59,440 nt of DNA from Bacteroidota bacterium (GCA_023391415.1 JAEWAY010000028.1:1-59440); one strand, 5' to 3'; shown: positions 24,505 through 33,682, counted from the first letter of the stretch. Translations and numbers: made by a program. The notes: generated by a model not told the origin, from the letters alone.

Positions 24505-24813
24505 ATGAGTATGTATTTGCTTCAAGGCAAACTGACCGCTAAAGCGGGGCGGGCGGAAGAGCTCGCGGGTATTTTATTAGAGGCTTCCAAGTTAGTTTCG
24601 ACCGCGAAAGGATGTAAGCTTTATGTGGTTGGCCGGGAGCAGAATGATCCGGACTCCGTCTACGTCACCGAAATCTGGGAAAGCAGGGAAGACCATGACA
24701 ATTCGCTGAAAGCGGAAGGAGTGAGGGAGTTGATTATGAAAGCGATGCCTGTCATGGCCGGAGCGCCGGAGAAAGGGCGGGAGCTCGAAATACTTGGTGG
24801 CGCGGGAATATAG
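24505..24813 (+). CDS. Antibiotic biosynthesis monooxygenase (ABM) family protein
   Basis: The 102-residue protein is a dimeric alpha-beta barrel ABM domain: LLQGKLTAKAGRAEELAGILLEASKLVSTAKGCKLYVV, then SVYVTEIWESREDHDNSLKAEGVRELIMKAMPVMAG. The W/E-rich VTEIWESREDHDNSL is the family signature of putative quinol monooxygenases (YgiN-like). It likely oxidises a quinol or similar aromatic without a cofactor. It is a single-gene unit; the next gene starts 37 bp later. Confidence 0.9.
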   Translation: MSMYLLQGKLTAKAGRAEELAGILLEASKLVSTAKGCKLYVVGREQNDPDSVYVTEIWESREDHDNSLKAEGVRELIMKAMPVMAGAPEKGRELEILGGAGI

Positions 24814-24850
24814 CCGGACGCCGATCTTTGACTCTTAGTAGACACGTTTT

Positions 24851-25354
24851 ATGACTGACAACCAGAAAATAGCGGATATTCTGCGGCGACGGGAATATTT
24901 CCAGACTTGCTTCCCGGCTATCGAAGGGAGTGAGGGTAAAAAGACCGGTCCGCTTCCTAATTCTTGTCCTTCCTGTGGCTATCTGACACTGGATACAAGA
25001 TCCGGTTGGGTAATTTGCTCCTTTTGTTTTTGGGAAGACGATGGTCAGGACAATCATGACGCTGATCTGGTATATGGAGGTCCGAACGGAGAGGATTCCC
25101 TGACGGCCTACAGACTCCGGTTGTATGACTGGATGACCGGCTTAAAGAGGAATACGCGAGACCAAAATACGGCTGAAAGTCTTATCGGCTCCGAATTGCT
25201 CATACTGGACAGTTATATAGCCGCCGGGGAAACAAACAGGCGAGCGGTGCTGGACAAAATACGATTGCTCGCCGCTTTGTTTGATAAACTCCGGAATGTA
25301 GGGGCTGTTAAAGAGCCGGACTGGAAGTTTTTGCCTGAGGAGAATAAAATTTAA
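24851..25354 (+). CDS. CPCC family cysteine-rich protein
   Basis: The 167-residue protein contains the CPCC-type motif: NSCPSCGYLTLDTRSGWVIC, then SFCFWEDDGQDNHDADLVYGGPNGEDSLTAYR. The four cysteines (CxxC and CxxC) form a zinc-ribbon-like site, and FWEDDG ... GGPN is the family hallmark. A helical tail of ~80 residues follows. CPCC proteins are small and cytoplasmic; their role is unknown, although many occur near toxin-immunity and accessory genes. The variant CPSC replaces the usual CPCC. About 260 bp without a gene follow. Confidence 0.85.
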   Translation: MTDNQKIADILRRREYFQTCFPAIEGSEGKKTGPLPNSCPSCGYLTLDTRSGWVICSFCFWEDDGQDNHDADLVYGGPNGEDSLTAYRLRLYDWMTGLKRNTRDQNTAESLIGSELLILDSYIAAGETNRRAVLDKIRLLAALFDKLRNVGAVKEPDWKFLPEENKI

Positions 25355-25615
25355 CAAATCGGTATTCGGAGTACATTGTTATTCGGCCATGCTGAAATGG
25401 ATACAACAAGTTGGAAACCTGTTGTCCCGAGTCCCGGGAGAGTAGAGACTTCGCGATAGCTGGTACTCACGATCGATATACAGTCTGGGTGATTGGTTTT
25501 CGGATTTTCATTCTTACTTTTACGCTGGAATATGAGGCCTTTCCGGTTCTACGCCAGCCTTCCATGAAAGCTGACAAAGGAGGAATATAGCTGATATTTA
25601 AAAACTATCATAAAA

Positions 25616-26146
25616 ATGGAGGACAAACTAATCGCGGGGATTATTGTATCACAGTACAAAGCGAGTCTTGGCATGCTTCGGCAAGTCATTGTGAAAGTGC
25701 CCGCCGGACAATGGGACAATGAAGAATACAACAATCCCAACTGGCAGATCGCTTACCATATTTTGTGGGGAGTAAAGTTTTATCTTGGCGCTAATCCCGA
25801 GAGTTACGTCCCTTGGGAAAACGCCCTTGAAGGAGCTGAAAGTCTGGGTGGCGTTCAAGATTGGGAAAACCCTGATGAAGGTGTAACGGTAGAAGGGTTT
25901 CATACCAAAGAAGAAATACTGTCATTCATTGACGATATTGAAAATAGCTTGCCGCGAGCCGTTGCGGCGTTGCCGCTTGACAAAGATTCAGGCTTTGAAT
26001 GGTATCCTTATTCTCGTTTGGAGCTTCATATCAACAGTATCCGCCATATCCAGCATCATACCGCGCAAATGATCGAACGCCTGAAAGCGAATGGAATCTC
26101 CGGGTTTTATTGGTGGGCGGACCAGAATCCTCCACAGGAATGGTGA
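25616..26146 (+). CDS. DinB family protein
   Basis: The 176-residue protein is a four-helix DinB/YfiT-like protein. The metal-site histidines appear in NWQIAYHILWGVKFYLG and SIRHIQHHTAQMIERL. The family includes thiol-dependent S-transferases that use bacillithiol or other thiols. The start follows a purine-rich TATCATAAAA and the domain begins immediately. It stands alone; the next gene starts about 95 bp on. Confidence 0.85.
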   Translation: MEDKLIAGIIVSQYKASLGMLRQVIVKVPAGQWDNEEYNNPNWQIAYHILWGVKFYLGANPESYVPWENALEGAESLGGVQDWENPDEGVTVEGFHTKEEILSFIDDIENSLPRAVAALPLDKDSGFEWYPYSRLELHINSIRHIQHHTAQMIERLKANGISGFYWWADQNPPQEW

Positions 26147-26240
26147 TATCTTGCATAAGTCGCCTGTTGGTTTTGCTGAAAATCGCTCATGGGCCCTTAC
26201 GTGAGACTTGTATACGATTGCTATTTTTTTTGAAATAGAT

Positions 26241-26705
26241 ATGAAAGAAGTGAAAAAAAACGCCTTCAGGTTGATCGGTTTAAGACTTGAAAGCAAGACG
26301 ACCAATGAAAACAATCAATCCGGTAAGGATTGCGGAAACTTATGGCGAAAGTTTGAAACGGATAAAGTTTTTGACCTTGTCCCGCAGAAGCTAAGCGATG
26401 AAGTGTACGCGGTGTATTATGATTATGAGAAGGATGAGCGAAGTCCTTTTTCTTACTTTATAGGTTGCAAGGTGGGGGAAGACGCGGAAATACCATCAGG
26501 ATTATATGATTTACGCGTGCCTTCCCAAAACTACATGAAAATTAGCGCCAGAGGAGTCATGCCGGAATGTATATCGGAAGTATGGCGAAAAATATGGAAT
26601 TCGGATTTGAAGCGAAACTTTGGATTTGATTTTGAAATATATGATGAAAGGAGCAGGGATTGGAATAACGCGGAAGTAGATGTTTATATATCAACCGGTG
26701 AATGA
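26241..26705 (+). CDS. GyrI-like / effector-binding domain protein
   Basis: The 154-residue protein is an isolated SHS2-type effector-binding domain of the kind found in GyrI and in AraC and MerR regulators: LIGLRLESKTTNEN, LWRKFETDKVFDLVPQK, EVYAVYYDYEKDERSPFSYFIGCKV, and DFEIYDERSRDWNNAEVDVYIS at the end. It lacks any DNA-binding part. A TTG 33 bp upstream is in frame, but the ATG at 26241 begins the conserved domain. Members can bind drugs or block gyrase inhibitors; the ligand is unknown. Confidence 0.83.
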   Translation: MKEVKKNAFRLIGLRLESKTTNENNQSGKDCGNLWRKFETDKVFDLVPQKLSDEVYAVYYDYEKDERSPFSYFIGCKVGEDAEIPSGLYDLRVPSQNYMKISARGVMPECISEVWRKIWNSDLKRNFGFDFEIYDERSRDWNNAEVDVYISTGE

Positions 26706-26833
26706 TAATAGGAGTATAACGTCTCTGATTCAGAGGCAGTCGTCCATCTTCGCTTTCAGTCGTCCGGTCAAGCGTCTGATGGCAAGTTGAGTATGATAGA
26801 TAGGCCTTTCTCGTACGTACAGGTTTTTGGAGA

Positions 26834-27736
26834 ATGAAAAGTAAAATATCCACCTTCCGGCCATTTGATTTTAAAAACATCTTTATAGATGGATCTTCCT
26901 ATCATAAGGTTTTACAAGAAAGTGTAAATGATTTTTTTATCCATTCTTTGAAAGAAGATGTCGTAGCGCTCAAACTGCCGCTTCCTCCGCACCGAAAGAC
27001 CGTGAATGATTTTATGTTTGTGACCAAAGGGACAGCCCAAAGGCATTTAGACATTGACGAGCGCGTTTTGCGGGAGAATGATTTTCTATTGGTGCCCAAA
27101 CTGGTGGTTTCTACCACCGATTTTTTTTCTTCGGATCTGGAAGGTTATTATTGTCACTTTTCAGACGACTTTGTCGGGGCGAACTCGTTTTTATTTGATT
27201 GGCAGACCAACCCTCTCATAGCTAAACAAATTAAACTTCCGGAGGATACCGCCGGACGATTAGGAATGCTTTTACAAGCGGCCGTGGGATTGTACAACAA
27301 GCGTCATTCAAAGTTAAACCATTTAATTCCCTATTATCTAAATACGGTTTTAATTGAAGTATACGCTGAAGCGCTTGACCAGTCATCGCTTATCAAATCC
27401 GATAAGAAGAAACAACTCACGAATAAATACCTCAAACTAGTAAACGCCAATTTCCATAAATCGTGGAGTATGGCCGATTATGCCGGGTTGCTTTGTGTTT
27501 CGCCCAACCATTTGAACAAAACCGTCAAAAGTTGTACAAACAAGACCGCTCAGGAAATTCATAATCAAATCATTTTGCAGGAAGCGAAGGTACAGTTGCT
27601 GCAAACCGATCAAAGTATTGGCGAAATCGCCTTCAATTTAGGATTTAACGATGTCTCTTATTTTGGGAAATTCTTTAAGAAGCATTTCCACATATCACCA
27701 TTGGAATATCGAAAAATGATTGAAAATTACCAATAA
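26834..27736 (+). CDS. AraC family transcriptional regulator
   Basis: The 300-residue protein has an N-terminal cupin-like domain (about 35-130; PHRKTVNDFMFVTKGTAQRHLD) and a C-terminal AraC DNA-binding domain (about 200-298) ending IGEIAFNLGFNDVSYFGKFFKKHFHISPLEYRK. A GGAG precedes the ATG by 3 bases, an unusually good ribosome site for this window. The gene downstream (27805, outer-membrane-type protein) starts 68 bp after its stop on the same strand and is the obvious candidate target or co-transcribed partner. Confidence 0.9.
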   Translation: MKSKISTFRPFDFKNIFIDGSSYHKVLQESVNDFFIHSLKEDVVALKLPLPPHRKTVNDFMFVTKGTAQRHLDIDERVLRENDFLLVPKLVVSTTDFFSSDLEGYYCHFSDDFVGANSFLFDWQTNPLIAKQIKLPEDTAGRLGMLLQAAVGLYNKRHSKLNHLIPYYLNTVLIEVYAEALDQSSLIKSDKKKQLTNKYLKLVNANFHKSWSMADYAGLLCVSPNHLNKTVKSCTNKTAQEIHNQIILQEAKVQLLQTDQSIGEIAFNLGFNDVSYFGKFFKKHFHISPLEYRKMIENYQ

Positions 27737-27804
27737 TGGCCTGAAAATAGCTATGTAGAAAGAGTGATAGGATTTAATTTTGCTAAAAATCATTACGTAA
27801 AAAT

Positions 27805-28473
27805 ATGTTTTTAAAAGCAAAGTTCATTGGTATCGCTACTCTGTTGCTTCCATGGCTGGTAATGGCGCAAGAACAGCCAGGTCCTCCAATGGTAAAAAAT
27901 CCACCGATCATGATGGAGGTTATGGCGGGAAACCGCGCGTTCGCGTATCAGATGATCGTGAACAAAAAAACGCGAAGCGTTTCCAGGCTTGGATTCTTTG
28001 GAGTTACCAATTTCCAACCGGAATGGGGGAACCCAAAAATAAACGATTACATGCTGCAGGGAAACCTGACCTACGGTATGCTGAAAGGACTGGATATTAC
28101 CGCGGGATTCATCTGGAATCCTATTGATGGTATCAGACCTTCGGCCGGAGTCATGTACACGTACGCCAATCCTACATGGTTGGCTGTTGTAAATCCGAGA
28201 GTTGACGTGTCCAGAAACGCGAACGCGGATATTTTAGGCCTCATAGAATATAAACCCGGCTTAAGCGAAAAGGTAAAACTATATACAAGACTGCAAGGGT
28301 TGTATACGCGTAACTTCAGTTATGATATGCATATAAGAAGCTATGTGATGTTAAGGGCGGGCGTAAGTATAAAAGACGTAACGCTGGGTATCGCGAACAA
28401 TATGGACTTTTATGGTCCCGCGAAGCGCGACGAAAACAATTTTGGAGGCTTTATATTGGTAAACTTGTTTTAA
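27805..28473 (+). CDS. Hypothetical outer-membrane beta-barrel protein
   Basis: The 222-residue protein has a signal peptide (cleavage likely after WLVMAQ, about residue 22), then a series of alternating hydrophobic strands ending in the aromatic-terminated strand GGFILVNLF, typical of outer-membrane barrels of 8-10 strands. Tyr and Phe residues at strand ends support this. I do not recognise a named family. It may transport or bind the compound sensed by the upstream AraC protein. A hairpin follows the gene at 28555. Confidence 0.65.
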   Translation: MFLKAKFIGIATLLLPWLVMAQEQPGPPMVKNPPIMMEVMAGNRAFAYQMIVNKKTRSVSRLGFFGVTNFQPEWGNPKINDYMLQGNLTYGMLKGLDITAGFIWNPIDGIRPSAGVMYTYANPTWLAVVNPRVDVSRNANADILGLIEYKPGLSEKVKLYTRLQGLYTRNFSYDMHIRSYVMLRAGVSIKDVTLGIANNMDFYGPAKRDENNFGGFILVNLF

Positions 28474-28554
28474 GAATGGGTAATACGTTTAAACTTTTGA
28501 TTAATAGTCGAAATTGGGGTTAGGGGGAAGAAACGCGTTATTTCAAAGCTAGCA

Positions 28555-28585
28555 AAGAGCGGACTATCTTTTGTAGTTCGCTCTT
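28555..28585 (+). terminator. Hairpin after 27805-28473
   Basis: AAGAGCGGACTA (28555-28566) pairs with TAGTTCGCTCTT (28574-28585), 12 bp with one G-T wobble and a 7-base loop. No strong T-tract follows, so it is a structured 3' end rather than a canonical terminator. Confidence 0.5.
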
Positions 28586-28613
28586 GGAAAGAAGGAGTGT
28601 CGGTCATTTTTTG

Positions 28614-28621
28614 TAATTTTG
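28614..28621 (+). promoter_or_regulatory. Promoter -7 element (TAATTTTG)
   Basis: Exact TAnnTTTG match, 16 bp before the lipoprotein start at 28638. No -33 element at the normal distance was found. Confidence 0.45.
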
Positions 28622-28637
28622 GAAAAATAATCAATCA

Positions 28638-29762
28638 ATGAAGATTCTGAATTTTCTCCTGATCCTCGTAATCATGCTTTTGGGCCTTGCTTGCAATAAG
28701 GATAAAGAGTGTACATGCTATCATAACAATCAAAACGCCTGCGACAAAGATCGTGATTGCGAGTGGGTGCTGATTCGGAATACCTACATCCAGAATGGAT
28801 CCGGCCATCAGGCTATTTCAAGCGATACGGAATGGAAATGCCAGTGCGAGGACAAGACCGTATATGAATCCTTGACGGAGAAAAGCTTTACGCTTACCTC
28901 AGATACGGCGACTTCGTCATCCGTCGCGTCTCTGCGTGATAATGAATTTAGTTTCGCTGTTATCCATACGGAAAAGGGGCGAATTCCGGCGCTGATTTCA
29001 TCAGCGACCAGAAACCTTATCGGGGGAACAAATAAAAGTCATGTGTATAGTTATTTCGCGGAAGCAAGCTCTTCCATTGATATCGACGCTTTGAATAGCG
29101 GCAAGTCGATTAGAAATGTTTCCATTGAGCAAAAAGTATCTAACTCGGTAATACCGGTTGATTACGGAAGTCTTATATATTTTGTATCCGGCAATGGTCT
29201 GAAGGGTATAATACGGGTTAATCAGGTGGATCTTAGCGCTGAACCGAAAGTTCTGGAAATGACGGTTAAGTATTACCATGCTGGTGAAACTTTTGATAAA
29301 CCTGCTGCTAAAGGCTTCACAAAAATCAGGAAAAACATACGTCTTTTGGTTGATAATACTACTAAAGGTTTTTACAATATCGCTTCCGCGGATAATTCCA
29401 TATTGGGAGCGGAATTGTCATTCGGAGCGATTCCTGGTGAACTCCCCACTCATTTCGATCGCTGTGTCTTGGTCTCGCCTGATCAGAGAAGCAAACATTA
29501 TGTACTGAAAAACAATGGAGATATCCGCACGGAGTTTAAAGAAGTTACCGAAGGGGACTTTAACACGATATACGAGTTCACTACGGACGAACCTTTAGCA
29601 AAGTATTCAGAGATCATAAATCTTCCAAGATCCGCTTTTATGCCTCAAATGTATATGTTCAGATCGTCTAATGGAAAAACCGGTTTGATCAAGATCAATA
29701 AAACAACGTATCTGACTTTTAATTCACATGAGATTGACTTTGAGCTTAAATATTCTGAATAA
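28638..29762 (+). CDS. Hypothetical lipoprotein
   Basis: The 374-residue protein starts with a lipoprotein signal (MKILNFLLILVIMLLGLAC; lipobox LGLAC, modified cysteine C19). Next comes a cysteine-rich stretch (CTCYHNNQNACDKDRDC and CQC), probably disulfide-linked, and a mostly beta-strand body with no recognised domain. The mature part is likely at the periplasmic side or surface. It stands alone with its own promoter. The function cannot be derived from the sequence. Confidence 0.7.
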   Translation: MKILNFLLILVIMLLGLACNKDKECTCYHNNQNACDKDRDCEWVLIRNTYIQNGSGHQAISSDTEWKCQCEDKTVYESLTEKSFTLTSDTATSSSVASLRDNEFSFAVIHTEKGRIPALISSATRNLIGGTNKSHVYSYFAEASSSIDIDALNSGKSIRNVSIEQKVSNSVIPVDYGSLIYFVSGNGLKGIIRVNQVDLSAEPKVLEMTVKYYHAGETFDKPAAKGFTKIRKNIRLLVDNTTKGFYNIASADNSILGAELSFGAIPGELPTHFDRCVLVSPDQRSKHYVLKNNGDIRTEFKEVTEGDFNTIYEFTTDEPLAKYSEIINLPRSAFMPQMYMFRSSNGKTGLIKINKTTYLTFNSHEIDFELKYSE

Positions 29763-29796
29763 TAGCCTGTTGTCGTATCGCTACAATATCTTGTAA

Positions 29797-29875
29797 GCGG
29801 GCTGCTCGTATTGGCCTCTTCGCTTTGCATTTGGATGTTTTCGCCGGTGAGCCGGCCTTGGCCAGGTGGCTTTGA
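29797..29875 (+). pseudogene. 3' remnant of a paralogue of the membrane gene at 15024
   Basis: The stretch translates as SGLLVLASSLCIWMFSPVSR followed by PW, against AGLLLILTSVPWAFSPLVSR plus PW at the end of the 15024-15488 protein; the DNA also matches (GTGAGCCGGCC, TGGC, AGGTGG, TTT). The rest of the gene is missing and the natural stop codon is lost. It lies between the lipoprotein stop and the nitronate monooxygenase stop. Confidence 0.55.
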
Positions 29876-29887
29876 GCCGGCGCGGCG

Positions 29888-30955
29888 TTATTCTTCGTAC
29901 CGTTCCGTATCTTCAATCAGATGTCGCAAAATCTCGGCTGTCGGACGATCGCTATAACCGTTGATGGATTGCCCCAGCCAGATACTCGCGAAATCGGTAT
30001 TTTGGGCGGCTTTGGCTATTTTTCGCAAGCCCGCTGTAAGTTTGTTCTGATAAGGATAAGGTAGTATATAGCCGCTATCTTCTACCGCGTCGATAAACGT
30101 GTTTTTTATACCTCTGGCGTATCTTCCCGTAAAGCTTCTGGTCAATACGATATCGCTTTCGTCAACCCTTCTCAAACGTTGTTTTTCGAACTCCTGAAGG
30201 GCGCTTTCTCTGGAGCCTAACAGAAGGCTGCCAACCTGAAAGCCTTGCGCTCCCAGCGCCTTCGCCGCGAGAATCGTTCTTCCGTTATATAGTCCACCGG
30301 CGTAGATAAGCGGGACGGATACATGGTCATATACCCGCGACAATAAGGACATGCCGCTGATTTTCGGGGTTATGTTTCCGTTTAGGTTTCCCCGGTGGCC
30401 GCCAGCCTCGATACCCTGCGCGCAGATCAGGTCTACGCCCGATCGCTCCAATATGACCGCCTCTTCCACCGAGGTGCATGTGCCTATCAGGATCGTGTCA
30501 CACTGTTTTAGTTTCCGGATACTTTCCGCGTCCATATTGCCGAACGTAAAGCTTACGATTTTGCACTTTTCAGCGATTATGGCTTCTATCTGGTCGTGGT
30601 AGTCCGTGAGTTTGATGTCTTCTATGGCTGGTAGCGACACGTCTATATGATGCCGCTCCGCCAGTCGCTCGATAAACCGCTTCGTTTCCGCGTACCGATT
30701 TATTAATGAATCTGAAATTTCCGGAATTTCATGAACGAAGATATTTACCGCGAACGTCTTGTCCGTTAACTTTCGGGCCGCGTGAATGGTTTCAATACAT
30801 TTTTCGGCTGGTAAGTCTCCCAGCGGCAAGGCGCCCAATATGCCGGTTCTCGCCGCGGCCGCTACCATTTCCGGAGTAGCTACGCCCAGCATGGGAGCCT
30901 GAACAATGGGATATTCAATATCGAACAGTTGGGTAAGTTGATTTTTCCAGTTCAT
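29888..30955 (-). CDS. Nitronate monooxygenase family protein
   Basis: The 355-residue protein is an FMN TIM-barrel of the NMO / 2-nitropropane dioxygenase family. Visible motifs: YPIVQAPMLGVATPEMVAAA at the start, CAQGIEAGGHRG (the catalytic-histidine region), and VPLIYAGGLYNGRTILAAKALGAQGFQVGS, which binds FMN phosphate. It would oxidise alkyl nitronates to carbonyl and nitrite. It lies downstream of the FixL-like/receiver-Crp operon, separated by 442 bp with repeat-like sites, and may be under its control (inference). Confidence 0.9.
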   Translation of the reverse strand: MNWKNQLTQLFDIEYPIVQAPMLGVATPEMVAAAARTGILGALPLGDLPAEKCIETIHAARKLTDKTFAVNIFVHEIPEISDSLINRYAETKRFIERLAERHHIDVSLPAIEDIKLTDYHDQIEAIIAEKCKIVSFTFGNMDAESIRKLKQCDTILIGTCTSVEEAVILERSGVDLICAQGIEAGGHRGNLNGNITPKISGMSLLSRVYDHVSVPLIYAGGLYNGRTILAAKALGAQGFQVGSLLLGSRESALQEFEKQRLRRVDESDIVLTRSFTGRYARGIKNTFIDAVEDSGYILPYPYQNKLTAGLRKIAKAAQNTDFASIWLGQSINGYSDRPTAEILRHLIEDTERYEE

Positions 30956-31397
30956 CGCTTTGTTGAATTTTTTAACACGAAATAAGGTACTCGTTTGAGT
31001 AGTAAGTTACTGTTTTTAACTGATAATGAAAGACCGTCTTGTCGTTCGCTCCCCGCGAAGCCATGAGACTGTTTCGATAAGATGGTTTTCAATATATTAA
31101 ATTGTTTATTTTCAATATATTGAATAGCGGGTGCGTTGGAGGGGATAATTGATCGAATTTTTTGATCATATTGTCAAGGAAATTTGATCTGTTTGGTGTT
31201 GGTATATCGGTGTTGAGAAAATAATAGCTCGCTTCGAAGAGGCGGAATGAGATCCTTCGTAGCGGCCAACCGTATTGTTCGCGGGGGGAAGAATATTTTT
31301 CAAAAAAACCGTGGCCGGTAAAGGCGCGCTCGTATACGTTCAACGATACAAGACGATCGGCTTTCGCGGCCAATCGATGACTGGAAGATTTCTTCTT
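30956..31397 (-). promoter_or_regulatory. 442-bp gene-free region upstream of nitronate monooxygenase
   Basis: No convincing gene is present; a 94-codon minus frame (31089-31373) has no family features. The stretch holds the perfect 14-bp palindrome TTCAATATATTGAA (31111-31124) and a direct repeat TTTTCAATATATT at 31086-31098 and 31109-31121 (period 23). Three TTGATC words lie at 31149, 31162 and 31184; the middle one is part of TTGATCATATTGTCAA, an FNR-like pair but with 8 instead of 6 central bases. These may be operators for the neighbouring Crp-type response regulator. Confidence 0.35.
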
Positions 31398-32435
31398 TTA
31401 GTGCTTCAGGGTTCTCAGCCTTTCTTCGTTCAGGACGGTTATTTTGCTGCCCGCTATGGCGATCAGACCCTCCGCCTTAAAGTCGGTCAGCGTACGTATG
31501 ACCGTCTCTTTGGAAGCGCCTACTATGCCCGACAGATCGTCGCGGGAGATCGCCATCGAAAACGTCTCGTCCGATTCCTGACGGTATTTTTTTCGCAACA
31601 GGATGAGCGCTTCCGCTACCCGTTTGCGTACGGAACAATAAGCCAGCTTGAGCAGGCGCTCTTCTTTTTCGACTACGTTGCCGGAGAGCAGACGTATAAA
31701 CTTGCCGGCTACGTCCCGGTTGGAGTGCAGCAAGGTAAAAAAATCATCAGCCGGAATCGCGCATATGGAAGAGTCTTCGAGCGCTACGGCGCTTTCCGTA
31801 TAAGGGATATTTTCAATCAATTCGATATAACCGATAAAATCGCCTTCTTTAAACAGGCCGGTAATGAATTCGTTGCCCATTTTGTCCGCCCGGGCCGTTT
31901 TGATTTTGCCACCGCGCACATAGTACAGAAAGTTGGGATAACCGCCCTGATTATAGATAATCTGTTTTTTGGCTATATGGCTCACGCGCTTTTCCACAGC
32001 CAATAGCCGGTCCAGTTCTTTGAGTCCCTGTGACTCCCCGGTGGAGTCCGGGCCTTTCAGCCGTTCACTTTTCTTTAGTCGTATTTCGATCGCGTCCAGC
32101 AATTGCACGTCGTCGAAGGGCTTGGTGAGATAGTCGTCCGCGCCCAGATTCATCCCTTTGCGCATATCGTCCCGTTCGGCTTTGGCTGTCAGGAATATAA
32201 AAGGAATGGAAGCGGTCGCCGCGTTTTTGGAGAGTACATGCAGTACGCCAAATCCGTCCAGTTCGGGCATCATCACATCGCAGATGATCAGATCGGGGAG
32301 CTCTTTCCTGGCCAGTTCCACACCGATCTTGCCATTTTCCGCCGTGATTACGTGGTAATCCGATAGTTCAAGTATTTCGGCCGTATTTTCACGTACTTCC
32401 TGATTGTCTTCGATGAGCAGTATGGTTTTTTTCAT
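31398..32435 (-). CDS. Response regulator with Crp/Fnr output (receiver-CNBD-HTH)
   Basis: The 345-residue protein joins a CheY receiver (1-125; acidic pocket E9 D10, phospho-acceptor D53 in LIICDVMMPELDG, FLTAK, TKPF) to a complete Crp/Fnr module: cyclic-nucleotide-binding roll (about 150-265) and winged HTH (about 280-335; DDLSGIVGASKETVIRTLTDFKAEGLI). It overlaps the sensor kinase gene by 4 bp (ATGA), so the two form one system. Rhizobia use a separate FixJ to induce FixK (Crp/Fnr); here receiver and Crp output are one chain. Phosphorylation and a bound ligand could both set DNA binding. No FNR-type iron-sulfur cysteines are evident. Confidence 0.92.
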   Translation of the reverse strand: MKKTILLIEDNQEVRENTAEILELSDYHVITAENGKIGVELARKELPDLIICDVMMPELDGFGVLHVLSKNAATASIPFIFLTAKAERDDMRKGMNLGADDYLTKPFDDVQLLDAIEIRLKKSERLKGPDSTGESQGLKELDRLLAVEKRVSHIAKKQIIYNQGGYPNFLYYVRGGKIKTARADKMGNEFITGLFKEGDFIGYIELIENIPYTESAVALEDSSICAIPADDFFTLLHSNRDVAGKFIRLLSGNVVEKEERLLKLAYCSVRKRVAEALILLRKKYRQESDETFSMAISRDDLSGIVGASKETVIRTLTDFKAEGLIAIAGSKITVLNEERLRTLKH

Positions 32436-33682
32436 GATCGGGCGCTTTGAGGTATTTCCATGTTAAACGTAGTGCCAACCCCCAGCGCGCTTTCCATACT
32501 TATATAACCGCCGAGTAGTTCTATATAGCGTTTTACGATATTCAGCCCCAGGCCGGTTCCCTGCACATTGCCCGCGTTGTGGGCTCTGAAAAAACGGGTA
32601 AAAAGAAAAGTCTTGTCCTCTTCCGGTATGCCTATGCCCTGGTCGGATACGCTTAGCAGCACATTGGTCCTGTTGACTTCCGCGTATAGCTCGATCGTTC
32701 CCTTTTCCGAATACTTGATCGCGTTGGATAGCAGGTTGAGTAGAATGTTTTTGATGATATTGCGGTCGAGCAGTACGACCGCGGTTCCCTGATGCCGGTA
32801 ATTCATCCGCTGCGAAGGTTTTAATACCGGGTGGAGCTCTTCGATAATCTCATTGGCGAGCTCCGTCAGGTTAAATTCAGCGGGATTGTTGCCTACGATG
32901 CCCTCTTCGAGCTTACTCAGGGAGAGAAAGTCGTTGAGTATACCAGTGAGGTTGGTCACGGCTGATTTGATCCGCTGTATGTGCTTCTCGCTTTTTTCCG
33001 CGTCGCCCAACTGGTTGTATTTGGAAATCAGCGAAACGGAAGAAAGTATGGTGCTTAGCGGAGTCCTGAATTCGTGGGAAGCAAGGGTGACAAACCGTGA
33101 TTTTAGTTCATTGAGCTCTTTTTCCTTTTCCAGCGCTTTGCGTACTTCGGTTTCCGCTTGTTTTTGCCTGGCGTTGGTTTCCCGGAGTTTTTTTATGGCG
33201 TCAAAGAGTTCGGCGGTACGTTGCTGCACCCGCTCCTCCAGTTCCGCGTTGAGCTGCCGGAAAGCGTTTTCGGCTTCCTTGAGCTTGGAAATATCGTGAA
33301 TAATACCGGTATAGATAACCTTGTCATGCAATATGACTTCGCTGACACTAAGCAGAAAAGGGAAGACATCGCCGTTTTTTTTCTGCCCGAGTACTTCGCG
33401 GCCTATGCCGATAATACGGCGTACGCCTGTGCGCTGATAGTTGCGGATATAGTCGTCGTGGCGGCCCCGGTCGGGCTCAGGCATGAGCACTTTGATGTTT
33501 TCGCCGATGATTTCGGCCGGGTCGTATTCAAATATCCGCGCCGCGGCCGGATTGACGGTTTCTATGATACCTTTATGATCAATCGTGATGATCCCGTCGA
33601 TAGCGGTATCGATGATCGCTCTCAGGCGGGATTCGTTTTCCAATGGATTGCGGGTAGCTTCGGTGTTGTTTGATTCAGACAA
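32432..33682 (-). CDS. FixL-like PAS sensor histidine kinase
   Basis: The 416-residue soluble kinase has one PAS domain (about 15-135), a coiled coil (about 137-195), a HisKA domain with SHEFRTPLS (phospho-acceptor H203), and a HATPase domain (NLLSNAIKYSEKG, SDQGIGIP, GTGLGLNIVKR). The PAS domain closely follows the FixL heme-PAS: MPEPDRGRHDDYIRNY contains the equivalent of the proximal heme histidine (H75) and RIIGIGREVLG the equivalent of the oxygen-contacting arginine (R95). Binding of heme and sensing of oxygen (or NO/CO) is therefore a strong inference. No membrane span is present. Next genes: receiver-Crp (4-bp overlap) and, upstream, D-lactate dehydrogenase. Confidence 0.92.
   Translation of the reverse strand: MSESNNTEATRNPLENESRLRAIIDTAIDGIITIDHKGIIETVNPAAARIFEYDPAEIIGENIKVLMPEPDRGRHDDYIRNYQRTGVRRIIGIGREVLGQKKNGDVFPFLLSVSEVILHDKVIYTGIIHDISKLKEAENAFRQLNAELEERVQQRTAELFDAIKKLRETNARQKQAETEVRKALEKEKELNELKSRFVTLASHEFRTPLSTILSSVSLISKYNQLGDAEKSEKHIQRIKSAVTNLTGILNDFLSLSKLEEGIVGNNPAEFNLTELANEIIEELHPVLKPSQRMNYRHQGTAVVLLDRNIIKNILLNLLSNAIKYSEKGTIELYAEVNRTNVLLSVSDQGIGIPEEDKTFLFTRFFRAHNAGNVQGTGLGLNIVKRYIELLGGYISMESALGVGTTFNMEIPQSARS

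Noticed and set aside
31089..31373. 94-codon minus-strand open frame in the gap before nitronate monooxygenase
   Set aside because: No family motif, no hydrophobic or repetitive pattern, low-quality start, and it overlaps the palindromic region. Treated as noise.
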